In this document: positions 51,408 through 59,954 of the stretch, in pieces | How positions within the stretch are numbered: the stretch's first letter is position 1 | Layout of the letters: the number at the start of each line of letters is the position of its first letter | Source of the DNA: Legionella_C sp963803545 | Lineage (GTDB): Bacteria > Pseudomonadota > Gammaproteobacteria > Legionellales > Legionellaceae | Length of the DNA stretch: 64,000 nt | Assembly: GCA_963803545.1 (NCBI GenBank) | Contig: CAWDMX010000004.1 | Span: 434,001 to 498,000, forward strand | Direction of reading: 5' to 3' | The notes under the pieces: model-generated | Databases searched by the model: none | Told to the model about the DNA's origin: nothing | The model's input: the letters and a program-made list of their open reading frames with translations, nothing else | Position numbers and translations under genes: made by a program

Positions 51408-52973
51408 TTAGAAAGCGATGTCTTCCCGGGCTTCAATTTCTTTAAAATCATGATTAGCGAAACTCAGCATTTTTTGCGAAACAGTTAAAATAAAAATACT
51501 AAAGGGTAATACAATCACGCAGTCAATCGGAAAATGAAGGAGACCTATTCCGCCAAAAGAGCCGTAATATGAAATTACAAGTAACGAGCCTATATATAAA
51601 AAGAACCAGTAAACCATAGGGCTTCCTGTAAACGGATTTTTACGGTGGTAGCTTGCGTAAATACAAAGTCCAATGAGCAAGGCAACATTTAATTTCCACA
51701 AAATAGAAAAACCACACCAGTACAACATTAAATTACAAAAATAAAAGGCGAGATACGCACAGAAATAACCAAACGCCAATTGAAACGGGCGCATACTATC
51801 GGGTTTGAGTTTTCTGAATGCTAAAAAACAGATAGGTCCGATACTATAGGATAGTATGCTTGCAGACGATAAAAAAGCTACTAGTTTTTGCCATCCCGGA
51901 AAAGGTAAAAAAGACAATGCTCCCACAAAGAGATTCGCGTATAAAGTTATATAAGGCACTTTATGTCGATTTAACTTTAAAAATAGTTTTGGTAGGTGAT
52001 CATTAAGCGCCATGCCATACAGTATTCGTGAGGTAGCTGCGGTATAGACTAGCGTGCTTCCAAATGGTGATAATGCCGCATCAAATAAAAGCAAGGTTGC
52101 AACCAAACTGAGGCCAACTAATAAAGCTAAACCAACCAAAGGTGCGGCCACACCAGGATAATCAATATTATGCCATCCTTGGCTAATATACTCGGCGGGT
52201 AAGGCAATAATAAAACTAAGTTGCAACATAAAATACAAACAAAAACCAATTAATACGGAGCCTAAAATTGACAAAGGAATATTTCGTTGCGGGTTTTTAA
52301 CCTCTCCTGCGAGAACGAGTCCGTTTTGAAATCCTGTGAAAGCAAAAGCAACGCCACCTGCGGAAAGGGCGGTAAAAATATTCTCCCATGATTTTTTATC
52401 GTTTAAAGTTAGTTGCACGTTGCTAAAATTGGGCGCTGTATATATTAAACAAACTATTGCTGTTATTGGCAAAATAAATTTAACGATACTTGCGTACTTA
52501 TTGCATTCAACAAGCATTTTAATTCCGTAGGAATTAATCATTACTACAGCCGACATAATTAAAATAGCCGCGGCGTACCCATATCCTGAAAGATGGAACG
52601 CTGCTGAGTTTTGGGAGACTAAAAATGGAAAAAAATAGCTTGAATATTGAAGGATGGCTTGAATTTCAATGGGTGTCATCACTACATACGAAAGCCAAGA
52701 GGTCCAGGCAAATAAAAAGCCAACCTCTTTGCCATGAGTGAACGTTGGATAATTTGATAATCCACCTGATATTGGCAGCATTGCTCCTAACTCACAAAGG
52801 GGTAACGCTATTATAACCATAAAGAAAGCGGCAATAATCCAGCTTATAAGGGCATTGCTTCCAGCCATTTGGGCACTAATAAAAGGGCTAAATAACCAAC
52901 CCGAACCGATCATACCGCCTGCTGAAGCAATAAGAATATTCGTTGTTGATATATCACGCTTGAGCATACTCAT
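51408..52973 (-). CDS. APC-family amino acid permease
   Basis: 521 residues, about 12-14 membrane helices. The N-terminus NILIASAGGMIGSGWLFSPF has the APC helix-1 GGMIGSG loop, followed by LCELGAMLPISGGLSNYPTF and GFQNGLVLAGEVKNPQRNIP, typical of the family. The substrate cannot be read. The C-terminal tail is acidic (FKEIEAREDIAF). Start ATG AGT ATG (first or third codon). It stands alone. With the two other APC permeases here it points to amino acid import as an important nutrient route. Confidence 0.85.
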   Translation of the reverse strand: MSMLKRDISTTNILIASAGGMIGSGWLFSPFISAQMAGSNALISWIIAAFFMVIIALPLCELGAMLPISGGLSNYPTFTHGKEVGFLFAWTSWLSYVVMTPIEIQAILQYSSYFFPFLVSQNSAAFHLSGYGYAAAILIMSAVVMINSYGIKMLVECNKYASIVKFILPITAIVCLIYTAPNFSNVQLTLNDKKSWENIFTALSAGGVAFAFTGFQNGLVLAGEVKNPQRNIPLSILGSVLIGFCLYFMLQLSFIIALPAEYISQGWHNIDYPGVAAPLVGLALLVGLSLVATLLLFDAALSPFGSTLVYTAATSRILYGMALNDHLPKLFLKLNRHKVPYITLYANLFVGALSFLPFPGWQKLVAFLSSASILSYSIGPICFLAFRKLKPDSMRPFQLAFGYFCAYLAFYFCNLMLYWCGFSILWKLNVALLIGLCIYASYHRKNPFTGSPMVYWFFLYIGSLLVISYYGSFGGIGLLHFPIDCVIVLPFSIFILTVSQKMLSFANHDFKEIEAREDIAF

Positions 52974-53099
52974 CCTTGATTTAGAGTGATCAACTATAAT
53001 AGCAATGGATAAAGTAAAGGTTCAAGACTATAGGGCTAGAAATGCTCTGATAGCTGAAGTTTAGTTAAGTCTGCAAATAATAATGGCTATTATTAAGAA
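52974..53099. other. Intergenic stretch upstream of the permease
   Basis: Should contain the permease promoter. No RNA gene recognised; AGGTTCAAGAC near 53012 is not part of a tRNA cloverleaf. Confidence 0.3.
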
Positions 53100-53205
53100 A
53101 ACCGACGTCAAACAAGCGTATTCGGCTCCGTACCTTGTTGTGAACAGGGTTTAAGTTCAGCAATATTTTATAAATAGTGCGAAAAATAGGGTTGTCTGGG
53201 CTTGT
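53100..53205 (+). pseudogene. Strongly decayed fragment of IS407-like orfA
   Basis: The stretch AAACAAGCGTATTCGG, TTGTTGTGAACAGGG, AAGTTCAGCAATATTTT and ATAAATAGTGCGAAAAATA aligns base for base over most of its length with orfA codons 14-50 of the complete copies (AAGCAGGCGTACCTG, TTTGTCGTGAACATGG, GAGTTCAGCAACGTTTT, ATAAATGGCGTGCAAAATA). It has stops and no ends. An old insertion now nearly erased. From 53206 to the erpA stop at 53437 nothing is recognised except a small GGCT-A5-AGCC hairpin at 53207-53219. Confidence 0.5.
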
Positions 53206-53436
53206 AGGCTAAAAAAGCCGTAGCTTGCATTAACGTGGTTATTTTTACTAGCTGGGTACATTCGGGTTTTATAATACATAAATACCACAAAACATGAACC
53301 TTTTTAAAATCACTAGTGAGGCCATGCGCGTATGGCTACGATATATGTTTATGAAGAACGGGCAACGCTACATTGTGCAAACAAACTCTGCGTTGAGTTA
53401 AAAAAGACATTCTCCATAATCATTGGTAGATTTATT

Positions 53437-53814
53437 TTACTCGTCATCAATACTAAAAGACGAGCCACAACCACAGGTAGTTTTAGCGTTAGGATTACGA
53501 ATGATGAATTGCGCGCCTTGCATTCCCTCTGAGTAGTCAATTTCTGCATTTTCAAGATACATATAACTGATGGAGTCAATGAGTAATTTGACCGAGTCTT
53601 GGGCGTTAGAGCAGTGTTGGGTGATAACCACATCGTCGTCGTTAACGCATTCGTCGAAGGTAAATCCGTATTGAAAGCCCGAACAACCACCACCACTAAT
53701 AGATACACGTAAATTTAAGTTGGTGTTCTCCTCCTCAGCAATTAGTGACGCTACTTTATCGGCTGCAGCCGTAGTAAAAATGATGCCTGAAGATGTAACG
53801 GTTGAAACGCTCAT
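53437..53814 (-). CDS. erpA: Iron-sulphur cluster insertion protein ErpA
   Basis: A-type Fe-S carrier delivering clusters to target enzymes such as IspG/IspH. 125 residues (E. coli 114). It has the three conserved cysteines in SISGGGCSGFQYGFTFDE (first) and NPNAKTTCGCGSSFSI (the CGC pair). The NPNAxxTCGCGSSFS ending is characteristic of ErpA rather than IscA. It lies downstream of mnmA on the same strand, about 40 bases apart; the two may share a transcript. Confidence 0.94.
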   Translation of the reverse strand: MSVSTVTSSGIIFTTAAADKVASLIAEEENTNLNLRVSISGGGCSGFQYGFTFDECVNDDDVVITQHCSNAQDSVKLLIDSISYMYLENAEIDYSEGMQGAQFIIRNPNAKTTCGCGSSFSIDDE

Positions 53815-53854
53815 AACTTTCTGCCTTTATTGTAGTAGTATTAATTATAACCTA

Positions 53855-54928
53855 TTATCGAATTATTTGATCAATAATGGCACCGCCTAAGCACTGGTTT
53901 TTTTGGTAAAAAACAATATATTGACCGGGAGTAATAGCGCGCTGGGGCTCAGAAAATAGAATGCAGTGCTCATTATTTGAGAGAGGCGACACCAAGCATG
54001 CTTGCTCAGGTTGTCGATAACGCGTTTTTGCGTAACAGGTAAGAGGTAAATCAATTATTTGCTTACTTATCCAATGAATGGGCTGACAAATTAGACCTTG
54101 TGCAAACAACAGTGGATGATCCGCCCCTTGAGCGACCATTAAGGTATTAGTAGATAACTGTTTATCAACTACATACCAGGGCTCATCATTACTTGATTGA
54201 CGACCGCCTATACCCAAACCCTGCCGTTGCCCCAGTGTATAAAACATTAAGCCATCGTGACGTCCTAATAATTCACCGTTGGTGTTTTTAATGTCACCAG
54301 GTTGGGCAAGAATAAATTCTTGTAAAAAACTTTTAAAACGCTTTTCACCAATAAAGCAAATACCCGTTGAGTCTTTTTTATCGTGCGTAACTAACTGTAA
54401 ATCTTTTGCAAAATCCCGGATCTCTGATTTCAAATAACTGCCCACGGGAAATAAGGTGCGTTGTAGGGCATCAGAACTGATAGCGTTAAGAAAATACGTC
54501 TGATCTTTATCGCGATCTTTGGCTTTAAAAAGTAATCCATTGGATGTTTTTGCGTAATGGCCGGTTGCGATGAAGTCGGCTCCTAAATTAAGTGCGTATT
54601 CTAGAAAGGCTTTGAATTTGATTTCTTTGTTGCACAAAACATCAGGATTGGGTGTGCGTCCTTTCTGGTACTCGTCTAAAAAATGGTGGAAAACCTCGTT
54701 CCAGTATTTTTCTGCAAAATTAACACTGTGTAACGGAATAGCAAGTTGCGTCGCTACGGCTTGTGCATCCGCTAAGTCCTGCTCAGCTGCGCAAAACGAA
54801 TTACTATCATCAAGCTCCCAATTTTTCATGAACAAGCCTTCTACCTGATAGCCTTGTTGTTGCAGTAACCACGCTGCAACAGAGGAGTCCACACCTCCTG
54901 ACATACCGACAATAACCTTAGCCTTCAT
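53855..54928 (-). CDS. mnmA: tRNA-specific 2-thiouridylase MnmA
   Basis: Thiolates U34 of tRNA-Lys, -Glu and -Gln. 357 residues from the ATG at 54928 (MKAKVIVGMSGGVDSSVAAW); E. coli 368. The earlier in-frame start at 54949 lacks support. The ATP-pyrophosphatase PP-loop GMSGGVDSS is at about 8-16. Catalytic cysteines lie in NPDVLCNKEIKF (about 103) and DSTGICFIGE (about 199), with KDKDQTYFL-like DRDKDQTYFLNAI between. The sulphur donor is supplied by the Tus relay, not encoded here. Confidence 0.96.
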   Translation of the reverse strand: MKAKVIVGMSGGVDSSVAAWLLQQQGYQVEGLFMKNWELDDSNSFCAAEQDLADAQAVATQLAIPLHSVNFAEKYWNEVFHHFLDEYQKGRTPNPDVLCNKEIKFKAFLEYALNLGADFIATGHYAKTSNGLLFKAKDRDKDQTYFLNAISSDALQRTLFPVGSYLKSEIRDFAKDLQLVTHDKKDSTGICFIGEKRFKSFLQEFILAQPGDIKNTNGELLGRHDGLMFYTLGQRQGLGIGGRQSSNDEPWYVVDKQLSTNTLMVAQGADHPLLFAQGLICQPIHWISKQIIDLPLTCYAKTRYRQPEQACLVSPLSNNEHCILFSEPQRAITPGQYIVFYQKNQCLGGAIIDQIIR

Positions 54929-55034
54929 AAAACAGCGCATCCAAAGCAACTAATCAAACGAATGATTATAGCCTTAGGTCTTTCTAAGCACAATCTAAGG
55001 TCGCAATTTCTGTTTAATAAACCTACATCTGTGC

Positions 55035-55040
55035 TATGAT
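55035..55040 (+). promoter_or_regulatory. Possible -10 box upstream of yceD
   Basis: TATGAT at 55035-55040 with TTTAAT about 16 bases upstream as a poor -35. It would start the yceD-rpmF-plsX-fab transcript about 35 bases before the GTG start. Weak call. Confidence 0.35.
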
Positions 55041-55080
55041 CCTGTTTTTAAAAGCCGAGCGTTCCTAGTAAGGTGGCACG

Positions 55081-55548
55081 GTGAAAAAAGTAATTGATTC
55101 TTTCGTGCAATCAATTTTATTAAGGAGCTTTTGTACAATGCTAAATCTTAAAAACTTGAATGTTAATACCTTGTATTCAGCTACCATAACCCTCACAGAG
55201 CGCTTAGCTTCTCATGTTGCCAAAGCCGACTGCGTCAAGTGTGACTACCAAATTGAACAGTTTGACAGATACTTGCTTTTAGATTTGAGCACAACAGCGC
55301 AGTTGGAATTAGTATGTCAGCGCTGTTTGAAACATTATATTTACAGTTATGAAAATTATTCGCAGCTAGCGCTTTGTTATTCCGAGCAGGTTGCCGAAGA
55401 AATGTTAAGCCAATATGAAACGGTTGTCATTGTCAATAATCATATTTCTCTAGTAGATATTATTACCGATGAATTGCATTTGATTCCCCCCCAGCTGCAT
55501 GCTGATGACCGCGACTGCGACAAGGAAGTGCGTGGATTTATCAATTAA
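55081..55548 (+). CDS. yceD: YceD/DUF177-family protein upstream of rpmF
   Basis: 155 residues from GTG 55081 (preceded by AAGGTGG); the ATG at 55138 (136 aa) has an even better AAGGAG site and may be the true start. DUF177 landmarks: LVCQRCLKHYIYSY with a CxxC pair, EEMLSQYETVVI, and the C-terminal helix VDIITDELHLIPPQLHAD, matching the family's 'ELxEDELLLALPxxP.H'. YceD is linked to 23S rRNA/ribosome assembly and always precedes rpmF, as here. Exact role unproven. Confidence 0.85.
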   Translation: MKKVIDSFVQSILLRSFCTMLNLKNLNVNTLYSATITLTERLASHVAKADCVKCDYQIEQFDRYLLLDLSTTAQLELVCQRCLKHYIYSYENYSQLALCYSEQVAEEMLSQYETVVIVNNHISLVDIITDELHLIPPQLHADDRDCDKEVRGFIN

Positions 55549-55591
55549 ATGGCTGAATTTATTTATTATTTATAGTTTTTTTCACAAAAGA

Positions 55592-55620
55592 CTTGGAATT
55601 TTTATAAAACATCGGTAAAA
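55592..55620 (+). promoter_or_regulatory. Candidate promoter for rpmF-plsX
   Basis: TTGGAA (55592-55597), 17-base spacer, TAAAAT (55615-55620), 40 bases before the rpmF ATG. An internal promoter at this place is known for the E. coli rpmF-plsX operon. Confidence 0.45.
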
Positions 55621-55659
55621 TACTGCGCCAACGAATACAAATTGCCTAGGAGTAAAGCA

Positions 55660-55854
55660 ATGGCCGTAGCTCAAAATAAAAAGTCTCGTTCACGTAGAGA
55701 CATGCGTCGTTCACACGACAGTTTAACATTACCAACTTTGTCGGTTGACTCTACTACAGGTGAAACGCATCGTCGCCATCATATAACCGAGGATGGTTAC
55801 TACCGTGGTAAAAAAGTTTTGGATACGGGTACTGAGTACGAAACTGAAGAGTAA
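55660..55854 (+). CDS. rpmF: 50S ribosomal protein L32
   Basis: 64 residues from the ATG at 55660, after AGGAGTAAAGCA; the in-frame upstream start at 55642 is not used by the family. The sequence MAVAQNKKSRSRRDMRRSHD is the canonical bL32 N-terminus. The C-terminus HHITEDGYYRGKKVL matches the gammaproteobacterial form, without the zinc-binding cysteines of some bacteria. It precedes plsX by 6 bases. Confidence 0.96.
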   Translation: MAVAQNKKSRSRRDMRRSHDSLTLPTLSVDSTTGETHRRHHITEDGYYRGKKVLDTGTEYETEE

Positions 55855-55860
55855 GAAATA

Positions 55861-56889
55861 TTGAAAAATATTACCATTGCTATTGATGCGATGGGCGGGG
55901 ATCATGGCGTGTCTGTTTTGATTCCTGCTTGCGTTAGTGCTTTAAAAAATAATTCTAAATTGCATCTTTTACTGGTTGGTAATAAACCAGAAATTGTTAA
56001 GCAACTTAAAGACTGTTCTTTCGTAGATAGTTCGCAACTATCTGTGATACATGCGTCTGAATCCGTCACAATGGATGAACTACCATCCCACGCGCTACGA
56101 ACAAAAAAAGACTCTTCAATGCGAGTCGCTTTAAATTTAGTAAAAGAAAAAAAAGCTGATGCCTGCGTTAGCGCTGGTAACACAGGTGCGCTCATGGCCA
56201 CCGCACGGTTTGTTTTAAAAACCTTACCCGGAATTGATAGACCGGCCATTATTGCAGAGCTTCCCACAAAAATTAACAGAACCCGTGTTATGGATCTAGG
56301 CGCGAATGTTGATTCCTGCGCTGAACATCTTTTTCAGTTTGCTGTAATGGGATCGGCTCTTGTAGAAGCTTTGGACAAAAAAAAACGACCAAAGGTTGCT
56401 CTTTTGAATATTGGTGTTGAAGAGATTAAAGGCAACGATCAAGTTAAAAGAACCGCGCACATGCTTGCTGAATGCCCTTTGATTAATTACGTTGGCTACG
56501 TTGAAGGCGATGCTTTTTACTCCGGCAAAGTTGATTTAGTAGTCTGCGATGGTTTTGTAGGAAATGTTGCGTTAAAAGCCAGTGAGGGCTTGGCAAAACT
56601 TATGCTTTCTGTATTAAAAGAATCTTTTTCTAAAAATATTTTTACAAAGATCACCGCTTTAATTGCCCAGCCAATTTTAAAACAATTAAAAATGCGCATG
56701 GATCCTGCTCGTTATAATGGCGCTACTTTATTGGGTCTCAATGGTATAGTTATAAAAAGTCACGGCGGAGCCAATCAGTTTGCTTTTCAAAACGCTATTG
56801 AAGAGGCGGTTAATCAGGTAAACAATAATGTAGTTTTATTAGTACGCGATCAGATTAAATCATTTATTAACCAAGGTTTGTTGCTATGA
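55861..56889 (+). CDS. plsX: Phosphate acyltransferase PlsX
   Basis: Converts acyl-ACP to acyl-phosphate for phospholipid synthesis and links the fab genes to membranes. 342 residues with a TTG start at 55861 (LKNITIAIDAMGGDHGVSV), chosen because the family always begins just before IAIDAMGGD. Other blocks: ADACVSAGNTGALMATARF, VMDLGANVDS, LLNIGVEEIKGND, EGDAFYSGKVDLVVCDGFVG and LLGLNGIVIKSHGGAN. It overlaps fabH by 4 bases (ATGA). Confidence 0.96.
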   Translation: MKNITIAIDAMGGDHGVSVLIPACVSALKNNSKLHLLLVGNKPEIVKQLKDCSFVDSSQLSVIHASESVTMDELPSHALRTKKDSSMRVALNLVKEKKADACVSAGNTGALMATARFVLKTLPGIDRPAIIAELPTKINRTRVMDLGANVDSCAEHLFQFAVMGSALVEALDKKKRPKVALLNIGVEEIKGNDQVKRTAHMLAECPLINYVGYVEGDAFYSGKVDLVVCDGFVGNVALKASEGLAKLMLSVLKESFSKNIFTKITALIAQPILKQLKMRMDPARYNGATLLGLNGIVIKSHGGANQFAFQNAIEEAVNQVNNNVVLLVRDQIKSFINQGLLL

Positions 56890-57839
56890 CTAACGCCGTT
56901 ATAAATGGCACAGGAAGCTATCTGCCTGTTAAAGAATTATCCAATCATGACTTGCCGGCGCATTTAGAAACCAATCATGATTGGATTCATTCACGCACTG
57001 GAATTAGCAGCAGGCATGTTGCCAACGATAAAGAAACCACTTCTTATATGGCGTGCATGGCTGCAAAAGACGCGCTTGAATCGTCTTCTATTAGCGCTGA
57101 GGAAATTGATTTAATTTTGGTAGCAACCTGCACGCCCAATCATTTTTTTCCTAGCATGGCCTGCCACGTTCAGCATTTTTTACAACTATCTCGCACTATT
57201 CCGGCTTTTGATATTAGCGCTGCCTGTAGTGGATTTATTTACGCGATGGATATTGCGAATCAGTATATTAAAAGCGGTAGCGCTAGACATGTGTTGGTCG
57301 TAGGTAGCGAGTCTATGACTCGTGCTTTAGACTGGAACGATCGCACAACCTGCATTTTGTTTGGTGATGGAGCCGGTGCTGTTATTGTTAGTGCTTCCAA
57401 TGAGCCGGGTATTATTGCCAGTCAGTTGCATTCCTCTTTTGATAAAGATGCTTTTTTGACCTACCCTAATCATTCATTTATTGATGAAAACGCTGTTATT
57501 TCCATGCGCGGCAATGAAGTATTTAAAATTGCTGTTACCATGATGGGCAATGTTGTTGATGAAATATTAGCAGCAGCGCACCTGAAAAAATCAGATATTA
57601 ATTGGCTCATACCTCATCAAGCGAATATTCGCATCATCCATGGCATCGCTAAAAAATTAGATTTGTCGCTTTCCCAAGTAATTATTACTATTGAAAATCA
57701 AGGAAATACTTCAGCTGCAAGCATTCCCCTTGCTCTTGATTTTTCTATTAAAGAAAAGCGGATTAAAAGGGGCGATTTGCTATTGCTTGAATCTTTTGGT
57801 GGCGGAATGACCTGGGGCGCTTCGGTTATTCGCTATTAA
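56886..57839 (+). CDS. fabH: 3-oxoacyl-ACP synthase III
   Basis: Starts fatty acid chains by condensing acetyl-CoA with malonyl-ACP. 317 residues (E. coli 317). The catalytic Cys lies in FDISAACSGFIYAMD (about residue 112), the His in WLIPHQANIRI and the Asn in IENQGNTSAASIPLAL. The DWIHSRTGISSRHVA block near residue 30 binds CoA. Its ATG overlaps the plsX stop, and fabD follows after 12 bases. Confidence 0.96.
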   Translation: MTNAVINGTGSYLPVKELSNHDLPAHLETNHDWIHSRTGISSRHVANDKETTSYMACMAAKDALESSSISAEEIDLILVATCTPNHFFPSMACHVQHFLQLSRTIPAFDISAACSGFIYAMDIANQYIKSGSARHVLVVGSESMTRALDWNDRTTCILFGDGAGAVIVSASNEPGIIASQLHSSFDKDAFLTYPNHSFIDENAVISMRGNEVFKIAVTMMGNVVDEILAAAHLKKSDINWLIPHQANIRIIHGIAKKLDLSLSQVIITIENQGNTSAASIPLALDFSIKEKRIKRGDLLLLESFGGGMTWGASVIRY

Positions 57840-57851
57840 AGAGAAATTATT

Positions 57852-58796
57852 ATGAAAAATATTGCATTACTTTTTCCGGGCCAAGGATCACAATCTGTTG
57901 GCATGTTATCGGAATTAGCAAAAGAATACCCACAGTTGCTGCACACCTTCCAGGAAGCTTCACAGCTTTTGGATTACGACGTATGGCAACTTGTGCAACA
58001 GGATGCTGACAACAAAATTAATCAGACTGTATACACGCAGGTTATTATGCTTACGGCGGATGTGGCGGTTTATCGCCTACTTAAAGAGCTAACCCCCATA
58101 AAACCCATTGTCATGGCCGGACATAGCCTTGGTGAGTACGCCGCTTTAACGTGTGCCGATGCTATAACTTTTTCAGACGCGGTAACATTAGTTCATAAAC
58201 GCGCGGAGCTGATGCAACAATTTGTCCCTTTAGGCTTAGGAGCTATGGCGGCAATTGTGGGTCTTGAGGATAACGAAGTAGATGCTATTTGCCTGCAAGC
58301 AAGCACGAATAGCGAACAAGTAATTGCTGCTAATTATAATGCAATAGGGCAGGTTGTTATCGCAGGACACCAAACGGCAGTGGTTCGTGCCGTGAGTCTT
58401 GCAGAGCAAGCAAATGCAAAACTTGCAAAATTGATTCCCGTTAGTGTTCCCTGCCATTGCCCCTTATTAAACGAAGCTGCTGTTGAATTTGGAAAAGTGT
58501 TAAACACCACAAAATTTAAAACCCCAGCCGTTAAGGTGATTTCAAACGTTAATACCAGTTTTTATAGTTCTCCGGAGTCGATAAGGACTTTATTACAGCA
58601 ACAATTGTATTCGCCAGTACGCTGGGTAGAAACCATACAAAAAATAAAAAGTAATGCCGTTGAGACCGTGATAGAATGCGGTTCTGGAAAAGTACTGTCT
58701 GGACTCGTAAAGCGCATTGAACCCTCACTACGAACTTTTACCACCAACGATGTGCAAAATTTTACTAAAATGATCGACTATTGCCAAGAGGCCTAA
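57852..58796 (+). CDS. fabD: Malonyl-CoA:ACP transacylase
   Basis: Loads malonate on the acyl carrier protein. 314 residues (E. coli 309). The N-terminal LFPGQGSQSVGML is diagnostic, the active Ser lies in AGHSLGEYAALTCA (about 93), Arg in HKRAELMQ, and His in VPVSVPCHCPLL-type block (SVPCHCPLLNEA). It ends 4 bases before fabG. Confidence 0.96.
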   Translation: MKNIALLFPGQGSQSVGMLSELAKEYPQLLHTFQEASQLLDYDVWQLVQQDADNKINQTVYTQVIMLTADVAVYRLLKELTPIKPIVMAGHSLGEYAALTCADAITFSDAVTLVHKRAELMQQFVPLGLGAMAAIVGLEDNEVDAICLQASTNSEQVIAANYNAIGQVVIAGHQTAVVRAVSLAEQANAKLAKLIPVSVPCHCPLLNEAAVEFGKVLNTTKFKTPAVKVISNVNTSFYSSPESIRTLLQQQLYSPVRWVETIQKIKSNAVETVIECGSGKVLSGLVKRIEPSLRTFTTNDVQNFTKMIDYCQEA

Positions 58797-58800
58797 TTAT

Positions 58801-59547
58801 ATGTCTGATACAAATGCAAAATTATGTTTAATTACCGGCGCGAGTAGAGGAATTGGAAAAGCGGTTATGCAAACCTTAGCAGAAGAGGGGAGCTATGTGA
58901 TTGGCACCGCGACCAGTGAGGCCGGCTCTCAAGCTATTACGGACTATTTGAAGCAGAAAGATTTACCCGGACATGGAATGGTTCTTGATATTACTCGTAG
59001 TGATAGCATTGATGCCTTGTTTTTAGAATTAGCTGCGCAAAAAAAATTACCATCAGTCTTAGTAAACAATGCAGGAATTACAGAGGACGACTTGTTATTA
59101 AGAATGAGCGACGACGCCTGGTACCGCGTCATCGAAGCCAACTTAAATGGTGTGTTTAAAATGACTCGAGCATCTATAAAATCGATGTTTCGAAGCCGTT
59201 GGGGTAGAATTATTACTATTGGTTCGGTCGTGGGCTCCAGTGGTAACAGTGGGCAAACCAATTACAGTGCTGCAAAAGCTGGTATAATTGGTTTCTCCAA
59301 ATCTTTAGCTCAAGAAATGGGCAGCAGAGGGATAACAGTCAATGTGGTCGCTCCAGGTTTTATTGATACCGATATGACCGATGCGCTTCCTGATTTTGTT
59401 AAGGATGAAATGCTCAAGCGGATTGCTGTTCGCCGATTTGGATCGGTAAATGATATTGCTAATACAGTAGCCTTTCTGGCATCTGATAAAGCAGCTTATA
59501 TAACGGGTGAAACGATTCATGTAAACGGTGGCATGTACATGGATTAA
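58801..59547 (+). CDS. fabG: 3-oxoacyl-ACP reductase
   Basis: NADPH-dependent reductase of the elongation cycle. 248 residues, short-chain dehydrogenase fold. Cofactor motif GASRGIGKAV at residues 13-22, NNAGITEDDLLLRM, catalytic Ser in ITIGSVVGSSGN, and Tyr/Lys in NYSAAKAG. GFIDTDMT and GETIHVNGGMYM close the pattern. An 82-base gap with a small GCAAGT/ACTTGC hairpin separates it from acpP, suggesting separate control of acpP. Confidence 0.96.
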   Translation: MSDTNAKLCLITGASRGIGKAVMQTLAEEGSYVIGTATSEAGSQAITDYLKQKDLPGHGMVLDITRSDSIDALFLELAAQKKLPSVLVNNAGITEDDLLLRMSDDAWYRVIEANLNGVFKMTRASIKSMFRSRWGRIITIGSVVGSSGNSGQTNYSAAKAGIIGFSKSLAQEMGSRGITVNVVAPGFIDTDMTDALPDFVKDEMLKRIAVRRFGSVNDIANTVAFLASDKAAYITGETIHVNGGMYMD

Positions 59548-59629
59548 GGCAAGTGTGATAATTAAACTTGCGTTATTATTATAATTGAATAAACTACCCC
59601 CCATTGTTTTTAAATGAAGAGGAAAATAA

Positions 59630-59875
59630 ATGAATACAGTTGAAGATCGCGTTCGAAAAATTGTTGGCGAGCAGTTGGGTGTTAAAGAAGAAGAGCTCCA
59701 TAACACATCCTCTTTCGTTGACGATTTGGGTGCAGATTCTTTAGATACCGTTGAATTAGTTATGGCATTGGAAGAAGAATTTGAAACAGAAATACCGGAT
59801 GAAAAAGCTGAAAAAATAACCACTATCCAAGAAGCAATTAACTATATTGAATCCAATACTAATAAAGAAGATTAA
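59630..59875 (+). CDS. acpP: Acyl carrier protein
   Basis: Small acidic carrier of acyl chains. 81 residues. The phosphopantetheine-bearing Ser is in LGADSLDTVELVMALEEEF (about residue 38). The N-terminus starts MNTVEDRVRKIVGEQLGVKE after a GAAGAGGAAAATAA ribosome region. It is the most highly expressed member of such operons and is set off by an AT-rich leader here. Confidence 0.97.
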   Translation: MNTVEDRVRKIVGEQLGVKEEELHNTSSFVDDLGADSLDTVELVMALEEEFETEIPDEKAEKITTIQEAINYIESNTNKED

Positions 59876-59954
59876 CTAATCGTCAATACGCTGCCATCGA
59901 AAATAACACTTGTTTGGCAGTAGTTTTTGATTGTAAATCTTTGAGGAGTCATCT

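Noticed and set aside
53012..53030. GGTTCAAG resembling a tRNA T-arm
   Set aside because: No matching stems or acceptor arm around it; no tRNA gene was found anywhere in the window.
53332..53532. 66-residue plus-strand ORF overlapping erpA
   Set aside because: Its second half is antisense to conserved ErpA codons; no independent support.
59550..59575. GCAAGT/ACTTGC inverted repeat between fabG and acpP as a terminator
   Set aside because: Only six pairs and no T run; too weak to list as a terminator.
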